A stretch of DNA of 11,390 bases from Bacillota bacterium (GTDB lineage Bacteria > Bacillota > Sulfobacillia > RBS10-35), in assembly GCA_029960865.1 (NCBI GenBank), contig JASBVX010000023.1, positions 1 to 11,390 of the forward strand. Direction: 5' to 3'. The translations under genes and the position numbers were made by a program. This document shows positions 1 through 7,917 of the stretch, piece by piece (the stretch's first letter is position 1; each line of letters starts with the position of its first letter). The notes under the pieces are model-generated. The model had not been told where the DNA came from. It saw only the letters and a list, made by a program, of their open reading frames with translations, and searched no databases.

Positions 1-1
1 T

Positions 2-100
2 TTCATGGCCCTTTCTGTTTTTGCCGCGGGGAATTTTGTCCTGACCCTTTGGCTGTGGTTTGGCACCCGCGCCCTGGCTCCGGAGGAACAGGCGTCTTGA
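2..100 (+). CDS. C-terminal end of a membrane transporter, probably NarK-type nitrate/nitrite transporter (partial, 5' end outside window)
   Basis: The first 32 codons of the window, ending at TGA 98-100, encode one hydrophobic segment (FMALSVFAAGNFVLTLWLWF) followed by a short polar tail, GTRALAPEEQAS. This is how the last transmembrane helix and cytoplasmic tail of a major-facilitator transporter look. The stop lies 42 bases before the narG start on the same strand. NarK transporters are commonly encoded directly upstream of narGHJI, where they bring nitrate in and export nitrite. The fragment itself has no diagnostic NarK motif, so the family call rests on position and hydrophobicity; another integral membrane protein is possible. 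Confidence 0.5.
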   Translation, partial: FMALSVFAAGNFVLTLWLWFGTRALAPEEQAS

Positions 101-128
101 ATAGACAGTGATGTTGGAAAGCCCATCC

Positions 129-137
129 AGGAGGTGA
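129..137 (+). promoter_or_regulatory. Strong ribosome binding site that fixes the narG start at TTG 143
   Basis: AGGAGGTGA at 129-137 is a near-perfect anti-16S match. It lies 5 bases before TTG 143 (8 bases if measured from AGGAGG). The in-frame GTG at 134 lies inside this site and cannot be the start it serves. Confidence 0.8.
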
Positions 138-142
138 GGTTC

Positions 143-3100
143 TTGGCAGAGTCGGAGTTCATGAAAGGTCTGGGTCGTTCCCTGGCCTATTTTCGACGGG
201 GGGAACGTTATGGTGGGGGGTGGCAGGAGCTCAATCCCCGGAATCGGGAATGGGAGGACACCTACCGTAACCGCTGGGCCCACGACCGGGAAGTGCGCAC
301 CACCCACGGGGTCAACTGCACCGGCTCCTGCAGCTGGAAGGTGCACGTCAAGGGCGGCATCATCACCTTCGAGACTCAAGAGGTGGATTATCCCTCCAAC
401 GGACCCGATGCCCCCGAATACGAACCCCGGGGGTGTCCCCGGGGGGCCAGCTTTTCCTGGTATATCTACAGCCCCTTGCGGGTGAAACACCCTTACGTCC
501 GCTGCTCCCTTCTGGAGCCGTGGCGAAAATTGCGGGAAAAGGGCTTGGACCCGGTGGAGGCCTTTGCCGCCCTGATGGCGGATGAAGAGGCGGTGACCCG
601 CTACAAGCGCTCCCGGGGAAGGGGAGGCTTTGTCCGGGCCACCTGGGATGAAGCCGAGGAACTGGTGGCGGGAGCCACCGTGTACACCATCAAGGAATAT
701 GGCCCCGACCGCCTGGCGGGCTTTACTCCCATTCCCGCCATGTCCATGGTCAGCTATGCGGCAGGGAGCCGGTTTCTCACCCTGCTGGGTGGTTCTATGG
801 TGAGCTTTTACGACTGGTACTGCGATCTGCCGGCGGCCTCCCCCGAAATATGGGGGGAGCAGACGGATGTGCCGGAAAGCGCCGACTGGTACAACAGCGG
901 GTATATCCTTGTCTGGGGAACCAATCCCCCCATGACGCGCACCCCCGATGCCCACTTTCTGGCGGAAGCCCGCTACCGGGGAGCCAGGGTGGTGAGCATC
1001 AGCCCCGATTACTCGGAAAGCACCAAGTTTGCCGATGAGTGGCTCCCGGTAGCTCCAGGTCGGGACGGAGCCCTGGCCATGGCCATGACCCACGTGGTGC
1101 TGAAAGAATACTACGGCGATGAAATCGAACCGTCTTTTGCCCAGTACGTGAAACAATATACCGATCTGCCCTTTCTGGTGACAATGCGCCGGTTGGACGA
1201 CGGGCGCTACGCGCCCGACCGGTATCTGAGGGCCAGCGACCTGGGAGTGGAAACGGAAAAGGCCCAGTGGAAACTGGTGGTCCACAACAGCCTCACCGAT
1301 GGCCTGGCCCTCCCGAAAGGAAGTCTGGGCTATCGCTGGGGGGATGAGGGGCGGTGGAACCTGGAGCTGGAAGACGGGGAAACGGGAGCACCCATCGATC
1401 CTACCCTCACCTTTCTCCATCACGGGCAAAAGGAGGTCCTCCCCACCCTCTTTCCTGTGTTCCGGGATGAGGGATCGGAGGCGGTGGAGCGGGGCGTGCC
1501 GGCCCTCAAGCTGAAGGCCGGCGGTGAGGAACTCCTGGTGACCACCGTCCTGGATCTAATGCTGGCCAACGCCGGGGTGTCCCGGGGGCTTCCTGGGGAC
1601 TACCCGCAGGACTACGACGATCCCAAACCCTACACCCCCGCCTGGCAGGAGGCCATTACAGGGGTGAAACGGGAGCAGGCCATCTCGGTGGCCCGGGGCT
1701 TTGCCGAAAATGCCCTTCGTACCGGGGGACGCTCCATGATCCTCATGGGGCCGGGGGTCAACCACTGGTTCCACCAGGATGCCACTTACCGGGCCATGTT
1801 GAACCTGGTGCTCCTTTGTGGCTGCCAGGGGGTAAACGGGGGCGGCTGGGCTCACTACGTGGGGCAGGAGAAGGTCCGCCCCTTGGAAGGCTGGCAAGCG
1901 GTGGCCTTTGCCCGGGACTGGGGGGTCGTTCCCCGCCTCCAGAACGGGACCTCCTTCTGGTACTTCGCCACCAGCCAGTACCGCTATGAGGATACGTCGC
2001 TGGAGCTTTTGGCTTCCCCCGTGGCCCAGCCGGGGGAAGCCAAGACCATAGCCGACTACAACATCATCGCCGCCCGCCTGGGATGGCTCCCCAGCTATCC
2101 CCAGTGGAACGGCAACCCCCTGGATCTGGCGGAGGGAGACCGTCCCGAGGAGGCGCTGGTGAAGAAGGTGCGACAAGGTGACCTCAGGTTTGCCGTGGAG
2201 GATCCCGACGACCCCACCAATTTCACCCGCATCCTCTTTGTCTGGAGGGCCAATCCCCTTACTTCCAGCGGCAAGGGGCAAGAGTATTTTCTCCGCCATC
2301 TCCTGGGAACGGGATCCGGGGTGCTGGCGGAGGAAGAGTCGACCCTTCACCCTGAGGAGATGGTCTGGCGGGAAAAGGCAGCGGAAGGAAAGCTGGATCT
2401 CCTGGTCACCCTCGATTTCCGCATGTCGGGTACGGCCCTCTATTCGGATGTGGTCCTTCCTGCTGCTACCTGGTACGAAAAGGATGACCTCAGCACCACC
2501 GACCTCCATCCCTTCATCCACCCCTTCAACCCCGCCATCGCTCCCCCCTGGGAGGCGAGAAGCGACTGGGACATCTTCACGGCCCTCAGCAAGAAAGTCT
2601 CGGAGCTCGGGAAAACCTATCTGGGAGTACGCCGGGATCTGGTGGCGACGCCTCTAGCTCACGATACGCCCCAGGAGATAGCCCAGCCCCTGGGGGAGGT
2701 CCTGGACTGGAAGAAGGGCGAGGTGGAACCCTTCCCCGGAAAGACGTTTCCCCAACTGACGGTGGTGGAAAGGGATTACGGGGCCATCTACGACAAGTTC
2801 GTCACCCTGGGACCCCGCATTGCCGCGGAGGGAGGGGTAGGGGCCAAAGGGGTGGCGTGGTCGGGGGCGGAGGAATATGCCTATCTCCAGAGCCTTCTTG
2901 GCACCCGCGGCGACGGACCCTATCCCGAAGCACCCCGGCTGGACTATGGACGCCAGGCGGCCGAGACCATCCTCACCCTTTCCGGCGCCAGCAACGGCCA
3001 GGTGGCGGTGCGGGGATGGAAGGCCCTGGAACGAAAGACGGGAAGATCCCTGGCGGACCTGGCGGAAGGCCGGGCTCACGAGCACTTCAGCATGGCCGAC

Positions 3101-3823
3101 ATCACCGCCCAGCCCAGGAAGACCATCACGTCGCCAGTATGGAGCGGCATCGAGGAAGCCCAACGGCGCTATACGGCCTTTGCCGTGAACGTGGAGCGTC
3201 TCGTCCCTTGGCGAACCCTCTCCGGCCGGCAGCATTTCTACCTAGATCACCGGTGGTTCCTGGACTTTGGCGAGCACCTTCCCCTGTACCGGCCGCCCCT
3301 CCAGTTGAAAGTCTTCCAGGCGGAGAAGGAAAAGGCCAAAGCGGGAGAGAACGGCCGCCCATCTCTCACCCTCCGCTACTTGACGCCCCACGGCAAGTGG
3401 AATATCCACAGCACCTACTATGACAACGAGCGGATGCTGACCCTCTTTCGGGGTGGGCCCAACGTATGGCTCAGCGTGGAAGACGCCGAAGCCCTGGGAG
3501 TGGCCGACAACGACTGGTTGGAACTCATCAGCCGCAACGGGGTCTTCATGGCCCGGGCGGTGGTGAGCCACCGCCTGCCCAAAGGCCTTTGCCTCTCTTA
3601 CCACGTGCAGGACCGGACCGTCCACGTGCCTGTCAGCCCCGTGACCAAAGAGCGGGCAGGAGGTCACAACAGCATCACCAAGATCCACATGAAACCCACC
3701 CACATGGTGGGCGGCTACGGCCAGCTGAGTTATGCCTTCAACTATTGGGGGCCGGTGGGAACGCAGCGGGACGAAGTGGTCATGGTGAGAAAAGCTGCAG
3801 AGGAAGGAGGGGTCTGGTCATGA
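143..3823 (+). CDS. narG: Respiratory nitrate reductase, catalytic alpha subunit NarG
   Basis: NarG is the cytoplasm-facing molybdenum subunit that reduces nitrate to nitrite with electrons from quinol passed through NarI and NarH. From the TTG start it has 1226 residues, normal for the family. H55, C59, C63 and C98 (in HGVNCTGSCSW and CPRG) have the spacing of the E. coli FS0 [4Fe-4S] ligands. D228 in YDWYCDLP matches the aspartate that ligates molybdenum, and GEQTDVPESADWYNS follows. The N-terminus (MKGLGRSLAYFRRGERY) has no complete twin-arginine signal, so the enzyme should face the cytoplasm as in E. coli. The TTG start is chosen because of the ribosome site at 129-137; GTG 134 and ATG 161 are alternatives. 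The stop overlaps the narH start as ATGA. No internal damage was seen. Confidence 0.97.
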   Translation: MAESEFMKGLGRSLAYFRRGERYGGGWQELNPRNREWEDTYRNRWAHDREVRTTHGVNCTGSCSWKVHVKGGIITFETQEVDYPSNGPDAPEYEPRGCPRGASFSWYIYSPLRVKHPYVRCSLLEPWRKLREKGLDPVEAFAALMADEEAVTRYKRSRGRGGFVRATWDEAEELVAGATVYTIKEYGPDRLAGFTPIPAMSMVSYAAGSRFLTLLGGSMVSFYDWYCDLPAASPEIWGEQTDVPESADWYNSGYILVWGTNPPMTRTPDAHFLAEARYRGARVVSISPDYSESTKFADEWLPVAPGRDGALAMAMTHVVLKEYYGDEIEPSFAQYVKQYTDLPFLVTMRRLDDGRYAPDRYLRASDLGVETEKAQWKLVVHNSLTDGLALPKGSLGYRWGDEGRWNLELEDGETGAPIDPTLTFLHHGQKEVLPTLFPVFRDEGSEAVERGVPALKLKAGGEELLVTTVLDLMLANAGVSRGLPGDYPQDYDDPKPYTPAWQEAITGVKREQAISVARGFAENALRTGGRSMILMGPGVNHWFHQDATYRAMLNLVLLCGCQGVNGGGWAHYVGQEKVRPLEGWQAVAFARDWGVVPRLQNGTSFWYFATSQYRYEDTSLELLASPVAQPGEAKTIADYNIIAARLGWLPSYPQWNGNPLDLAEGDRPEEALVKKVRQGDLRFAVEDPDDPTNFTRILFVWRANPLTSSGKGQEYFLRHLLGTGSGVLAEEESTLHPEEMVWREKAAEGKLDLLVTLDFRMSGTALYSDVVLPAATWYEKDDLSTTDLHPFIHPFNPAIAPPWEARSDWDIFTALSKKVSELGKTYLGVRRDLVATPLAHDTPQEIAQPLGEVLDWKKGEVEPFPGKTFPQLTVVERDYGAIYDKFVTLGPRIAAEGGVGAKGVAWSGAEEYAYLQSLLGTRGDGPYPEAPRLDYGRQAAETILTLSGASNGQVAVRGWKALERKTGRSLADLAEGRAHEHFSMADITAQPRKTITSPVWSGIEEAQRRYTAFAVNVERLVPWRTLSGRQHFYLDHRWFLDFGEHLPLYRPPLQLKVFQAEKEKAKAGENGRPSLTLRYLTPHGKWNIHSTYYDNERMLTLFRGGPNVWLSVEDAEALGVADNDWLELISRNGVFMARAVVSHRLPKGLCLSYHVQDRTVHVPVSPVTKERAGGHNSITKIHMKPTHMVGGYGQLSYAFNYWGPVGTQRDEVVMVRKAAEEGGVWS

Positions 3824-5334
3824 AGGTGAAAGTCAATGTCTCCATGGTGATGAATCTGGACAAATGCATCGGGTGTCACACCTGCAGCGTCACCTGCAAG
3901 AATACCTGGACCAACCGTCCCGGGGCCGAGTACATCTGGTTCAACAATGTGGAGACGAAACCGGGGATCGGCTACCCCAAGGAGTGGGAAAACCAGGACC
4001 GGTGGCGGGGCGGCTGGGAACTGAAGAACGGGCGCCTCCAGCTAAAAGGAGGATCCCGCCTCTCACGCCTGGCCCGGATCTTCTTCAATCCCGACCTGCC
4101 GGTCATTGACGATTACTACGAACCCTCCGCCTATGACTACGACAGCCTCATTACTTCACCGGAGGGAATGGTGCAGCCGGTAGCCCAGGCCCGTTCGGCC
4201 CTCACGGGTGAGCCTCGCGACCCCCACTGGGGGCCCAACTGGGAAGACGATCTGGCCGGGGCCCATGTGACCGGCCGTCACGATCCCAACGTCAAGGCCA
4301 TGGAAGAGGAGATCCTTTTCGAATACGAGCAGGCCTTCATGTTTTACCTCCCGCGGATCTGTGAGCACTGCCTCAATCCCGCCTGCGTCGCCGCCTGCCC
4401 TTCCGGCGCCATGTACAAAAGGGATGAGGACGGCATCGTCCTGGTGGATCAGGAAGCCTGCCGGGCCTGGCGCTTTTGCGTCAGCAGCTGCCCTTACAAA
4501 AAGGTCTATTTCAACTGGCAGACCCAAAAGGCCGAAAAGTGCACCTTCTGCTACCCCAGGATCGAGGCGGGCCTTCCCACCGTCTGCTCGGAAACCTGTG
4601 TGGGCCGCATCCGGTATATCGGCGTCGTTCTCTACGATGCCGATCGGGTCCATGAAGCAGCCTCCGTGGCAGATCCCAAGGACCTTCTCCCGGCCCAGCT
4701 GGATATCTTCCTGGATCCCCACGATCCCCAGGTGATCCGCCAGGCCCTGGCCGACGGCATTCCCATGAATGTCATCGAAGCAGCTCAGCGCTCTCCTATC
4801 TGGAAGCTGGCGGTGGAATGGAAGGTGGCCCTTCCCCTCCACCCTGAGTACCGGACCCTCCCGATGGTGTGGTATGTGCCGCCCCTTTCGCCCCTCTCCT
4901 CTCGCTTGGGGGAAAATTCGGAGGTAAAGGACCCGGAGGCGTTCTTCCCGGCGGTGGAGCAGATGAGGATTCCGGTGCAGTACCTGGCCAACCTTCTCGC
5001 TGCCGGCGATGAAGAGGTCATCCGCCGGGTCCTCTCAAAGCTCTGGTCCATGAGGGTCTTCATGCGCTCCGTGGAGCTGGAGAAGACCACCCGCCACGAC
5101 ATCCTTCAGAAGGTGAACGTTACTGAAAACGAAGCCAGGGCTATGTATCATCTGCTGGCCATCGCCAAATATGAGGATCGCTACGTGATCCCGCCCACCC
5201 ACCGGGAGCAGGCGGAAAACGTCTTTGGCCTGCAGGGAGTCTACGGCCTTGATTTTGCTGGTGGAGGGGCGGCCTGCCAGGGATGCTCCCTGGGGGGCGG
5301 CCCCCTGCAGCTGCAAAGGTGGCGTAAGTCATGA
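3820..5334 (+). CDS. narH: Respiratory nitrate reductase, iron-sulfur beta subunit NarH
   Basis: NarH (504 residues) carries electrons from the NarI hemes to NarG through four iron-sulfur clusters. All four cysteine groups are visible: C16, C19, C22, C26; C181, C184, C189, C193; C214, W217, C220, C224; and C241, C244, C256, C260. Tryptophan at 217 replaces the cysteine that would complete the third group, which is the known NarH signature for a [3Fe-4S] cluster. CEHCLNPACVAACPSGA and CYPRIEAGLPTVCSETCVGR are close to the E. coli sequences. The start is ATG 3820, overlapping narG by ATGA, with AAGGAGG at 3804-3810. The same frame is open upstream to 3466, but that stretch is narG read out of frame. 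It overlaps narJ by ATGA. Confidence 0.97.
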   Translation: MKVKVNVSMVMNLDKCIGCHTCSVTCKNTWTNRPGAEYIWFNNVETKPGIGYPKEWENQDRWRGGWELKNGRLQLKGGSRLSRLARIFFNPDLPVIDDYYEPSAYDYDSLITSPEGMVQPVAQARSALTGEPRDPHWGPNWEDDLAGAHVTGRHDPNVKAMEEEILFEYEQAFMFYLPRICEHCLNPACVAACPSGAMYKRDEDGIVLVDQEACRAWRFCVSSCPYKKVYFNWQTQKAEKCTFCYPRIEAGLPTVCSETCVGRIRYIGVVLYDADRVHEAASVADPKDLLPAQLDIFLDPHDPQVIRQALADGIPMNVIEAAQRSPIWKLAVEWKVALPLHPEYRTLPMVWYVPPLSPLSSRLGENSEVKDPEAFFPAVEQMRIPVQYLANLLAAGDEEVIRRVLSKLWSMRVFMRSVELEKTTRHDILQKVNVTENEARAMYHLLAIAKYEDRYVIPPTHREQAENVFGLQGVYGLDFAGGGAACQGCSLGGGPLQLQRWRKS

Positions 5335-5918
5335 GGGATTCGCGTCCTGAAAGGAGCCTCAGCCTCATCCTGGCCCGCCTCCTGGAATACCCAGGCCCCG
5401 ATTGGAAGGAAGCCGCCTCTTCTTTTCGTGAAGCCCTGATTCCCTTCCGGACCAGGCGACCCTTACGGAAAGAAGTGGCGCTAGTGGAGGGTTTTTTGCA
5501 GGCGGTTCCGGCGCGACCCCTGGGGGAGTGGCAGGAACTCTACGTGGATACCTTCGACTTCGGGCGCCAGGCATCCCTCTACTGGACGGGCATCCTTTTC
5601 GGGGAAGAAAGGGATCGGACCCGCCATCCCCAGAGGGGCTATGCCCTCTGGCAGCTGCAGGAGATCTACCGCGCCTATGGATTCCATCTCATGGAAGGAG
5701 AGCTGCCCGACTATTTGCCCGCCCTCCTGGAGTTTATATCCCAAGTAGGGATTCCCCCTGAGCTCTCCCGCTATGTGGATCCCCTGGCTTCGTCCCTGCA
5801 GGAGGTCGTGGAAAAACTGCGGGCCCAGGGTTCCCCTTACGAGCCTCTCTTCCTGGCCACTGCCGGCCTTCTGCAGAAACCGGCCCTCTACGGCAAAGGA
5901 AGGGAGGCAGTGCCATGA
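5331..5918 (+). CDS. narJ: Nitrate reductase assembly chaperone NarJ
   Basis: NarJ is the dedicated cytoplasmic chaperone (TorD/NarJ family) that holds apo-NarG until the molybdenum cofactor and FS0 cluster are inserted and the complex docks on NarI. It is not part of the final enzyme. The product is 195 residues, shorter than E. coli NarJ (about 236) but within the family range. Recognisable family features are YVDTFDFGR at about 71-79, GEERDRT at 91-97 and ELPDYLP at 124-130. ATG 5331 overlaps the narH stop (ATGA), preceded by AAAGGTGG. It lies between narH and narI, the standard order. Confidence 0.93.
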   Translation: MRDSRPERSLSLILARLLEYPGPDWKEAASSFREALIPFRTRRPLRKEVALVEGFLQAVPARPLGEWQELYVDTFDFGRQASLYWTGILFGEERDRTRHPQRGYALWQLQEIYRAYGFHLMEGELPDYLPALLEFISQVGIPPELSRYVDPLASSLQEVVEKLRAQGSPYEPLFLATAGLLQKPALYGKGREAVP

Positions 5919-6652
5919 CAGGCTGGGAGATTTTCTGGTGGGTGGTCTTTCCCTACATCTCCCTGACCATCTTCGTCGGCGGCCACATCTATCGCTATGC
6001 CACAGACCGTTACGGGTGGAGTTCCCATTCCTCCCAGATCCTCGAGCGCAGGATCTTAAGCTGGGCCAGTCCCCTTTTTCACTACGGCATCATCTTGGTG
6101 CTCTTGGGCCACGTGCCCGGGATCCTTCTCCCCATCTCGTGGTCGGAGGCCCTGGGCATCAGCGATTCCCTCTACCACCTGGCGGCGGTGGGGCTGGGGG
6201 GCGTCGCCGGCCTGATGATGACGGTGGGCCTGGTGGGCCTTGTCTGGCGCCGGTGGACGGTGGAGAGGGTAAAAAACATCTCTCTTTTTTCCGATCACCT
6301 GGTTCTCATGGTTCTTTTGATTGTCAGCCTTTTGGGTCTAGGGGCTACCTTCGGCTACAACCTTTTCGTAGAACCCTACAACTACCGGGCGACGGTGGGG
6401 CCCTGGTTCCGCAGCCTTTTCACCTTCCATCCCGATCCGGCCTTCATGGTCTCGGCACCCCTGATCTATCAACTCCACGTGGCCTCCACCTTTTTTCTCT
6501 ACATCGTCTGGCCCTTCAGCCGCCTGGTCCACGTCTGGAGCTTTCCCATCGCCTATTTGCGGCGGGCCACTATCCTCTACCGGGCCCATGGCGGCTGGGG
6601 AAAGGTACCCAGCGCCACCACCCTTTCTGAAGGGGAAAGGAAGCCCTCCTGA
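5915..6652 (+). CDS. narI: Respiratory nitrate reductase, cytochrome b gamma subunit NarI
   Basis: NarI is the membrane subunit that oxidises quinol and anchors NarGH. It has 245 residues with about five hydrophobic segments. H56 and H66 (in SPLFHYGIILVLLGH) and H188 and H206 (YQLH and PFSRLVHVWS) have the same spacing as the four E. coli heme b ligands (56/66 and 187/205), so both hemes should be bound. SSQILER at 39-45 matches the conserved loop after the first helix. ATG 5915 overlaps the narJ stop (ATGA), with AGGGAGG at 5901-5907. The stop overlaps the moeA start as TGATG. Confidence 0.96.
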   Translation: MTGWEIFWWVVFPYISLTIFVGGHIYRYATDRYGWSSHSSQILERRILSWASPLFHYGIILVLLGHVPGILLPISWSEALGISDSLYHLAAVGLGGVAGLMMTVGLVGLVWRRWTVERVKNISLFSDHLVLMVLLIVSLLGLGATFGYNLFVEPYNYRATVGPWFRSLFTFHPDPAFMVSAPLIYQLHVASTFFLYIVWPFSRLVHVWSFPIAYLRRATILYRAHGGWGKVPSATTLSEGERKPS

Positions 6653-7917
6653 TGACCATCCTCAGCTTCCGGAAGGCCCACCATCTCCTGACGGACCTCC
6701 CTGCCGCAGTGGGAAGGGAGGCCGTCCCCCTGGCCAGGGCCCTCGGGCGGCGGGCAGCGGAAGATCTCCAAGCCCCTCATGCCCTCCCCGAAAGGCCCCG
6801 GGCCGCCATGGACGGGTATGTCCTCCGGGCCGCAGATCTCCCCGACATTTTCTGGCGCGAGGCGGTCTTCTCCATCGCCGGATCCATCCAGGTGGGGGAG
6901 GACCCTGGACCTCAGCTGGCGGCTGGCACCTGCCGCCGGGTGGTGACAGGGGCTTTCTTGCCCCCAGGAGGCGATGCCGTGATCCCTCAGGAGGCGGTGG
7001 AAGTCCAGGAAGGGGGAAGGTCCCTTCGCCTCAAGAAAAAGGTGGCATTGGGTGAGAATGTGATGCTCCCCGGGGAAGAGGCCATCGCGCAAGGGGACCT
7101 CCTGCGGCGAGGCCAGGTTCTTTCGCCCCGGGACCTTCTGGTCCTCAGTTCCTTTGGCATCGAAGAGGTTCAGGTCTACCGGCCCCTGGAGGTGGCCCTG
7201 GCGGTGACGGGCAGCGAGCTGGTGGCTCCGGGGCACGTAAAAGGCCCCTTCCAGATCTGGGAGAGCACCTCCTTCTTTTTGGAGGCGGAGCTTTCCCGCC
7301 TGGGCTTCCGGCTCCAGCAGACGAGGCGGGTGGGGGACGACCCCGGCTCCCTGGCTGAGACCTTCGAGGACCTTCTTACCCTCAGACCCCACGTCCTTAT
7401 CACCACGGGGGGCGTATCGGTGGGGCCCAGGGACTGGGTGCCCCAGGTATGGCGGGAGTTGGGGGCCGACATCATCGTCGAGAAGGTGCAGATGAAGCCG
7501 GGGAAGGCTTTCCTCGCGGGGCGTCTGGGGGAGACATGGCTCTTTGGCCTTTCCGGAAATCCTCCCGCCGCCCTGACTTCCTTCTATGCCCTGGTCCGGC
7601 CGGCCCTTTTTTGTCTTGCCGGAGGGGAGCCCTCTCCCTGGAGATGGGGCCTCCTGGGAGAGGATGTGCACAAACCGCCCAACCGGCCCCGATTCATCTG
7701 GGCCACGGCGGAAGGCGGCATCTTCCACCCTTTGCAGGACCTTCCCACCCTGGAGGCCCTCCAGAAAGCGGACCATCTCCTGCTTCTTGAGCCTCGGGAC
7801 GATCCCTACCGGCAGGGGGACGCCGTCCAGGCTATTTCCCTGGAGGATCGGGAAGACGCCCCCCTCTCTTTCCCTGCTTCCCCAGTGGCGGGAAGGGAAA
7901 GCCTCCATGGCTCCTGA
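6652..7917 (+). CDS. moeA: Molybdopterin molybdenumtransferase MoeA
   Basis: MoeA (421 residues) catalyses insertion of molybdate into adenylylated molybdopterin, giving Mo-molybdopterin in the cytoplasm. Family motifs appear in order: AMDGY (52-56), VVTGAFLPPGGDAV (97-110), AVTGSEL (184-190), VGDD (227-230), TTGGVSVGPRDWV (251-263), MKPGKAF (281-287) and LSGNPPAAL (300-308). D54, T99, E189, D229/D230 and D261 correspond approximately to residues known to matter in E. coli MoeA. The start ATG 6652 overlaps the narI stop by one base (TGATG), with AAAGGAAG just upstream. Position inside a nitrate reductase operon suggests supply of cofactor to NarG. A tungsten role is possible for MoeA proteins, but the context favours molybdenum. 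Confidence 0.94.
   Translation: MTILSFRKAHHLLTDLPAAVGREAVPLARALGRRAAEDLQAPHALPERPRAAMDGYVLRAADLPDIFWREAVFSIAGSIQVGEDPGPQLAAGTCRRVVTGAFLPPGGDAVIPQEAVEVQEGGRSLRLKKKVALGENVMLPGEEAIAQGDLLRRGQVLSPRDLLVLSSFGIEEVQVYRPLEVALAVTGSELVAPGHVKGPFQIWESTSFFLEAELSRLGFRLQQTRRVGDDPGSLAETFEDLLTLRPHVLITTGGVSVGPRDWVPQVWRELGADIIVEKVQMKPGKAFLAGRLGETWLFGLSGNPPAALTSFYALVRPALFCLAGGEPSPWRWGLLGEDVHKPPNRPRFIWATAEGGIFHPLQDLPTLEALQKADHLLLLEPRDDPYRQGDAVQAISLEDREDAPLSFPASPVAGRESLHGS

Noticed and set aside
101..128. Promoter between the transporter tail and narG
   Set aside because: The gap is too short and no -35/-10 pair is visible; read-through from the upstream gene is more likely.
1556..2521. Long open frame on the - strand within narG (321 codons)
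   Set aside because: It is antisense to strongly conserved NarG sequence, shows no domain, and is expected in high-GC DNA where the opposite strand rarely has stops.
3466..3819. Upstream extension of the narH frame into narG
   Set aside because: It lies opposite in frame to conserved NarG C-terminal sequence and the true narH start has a good ribosome site and ATGA overlap.
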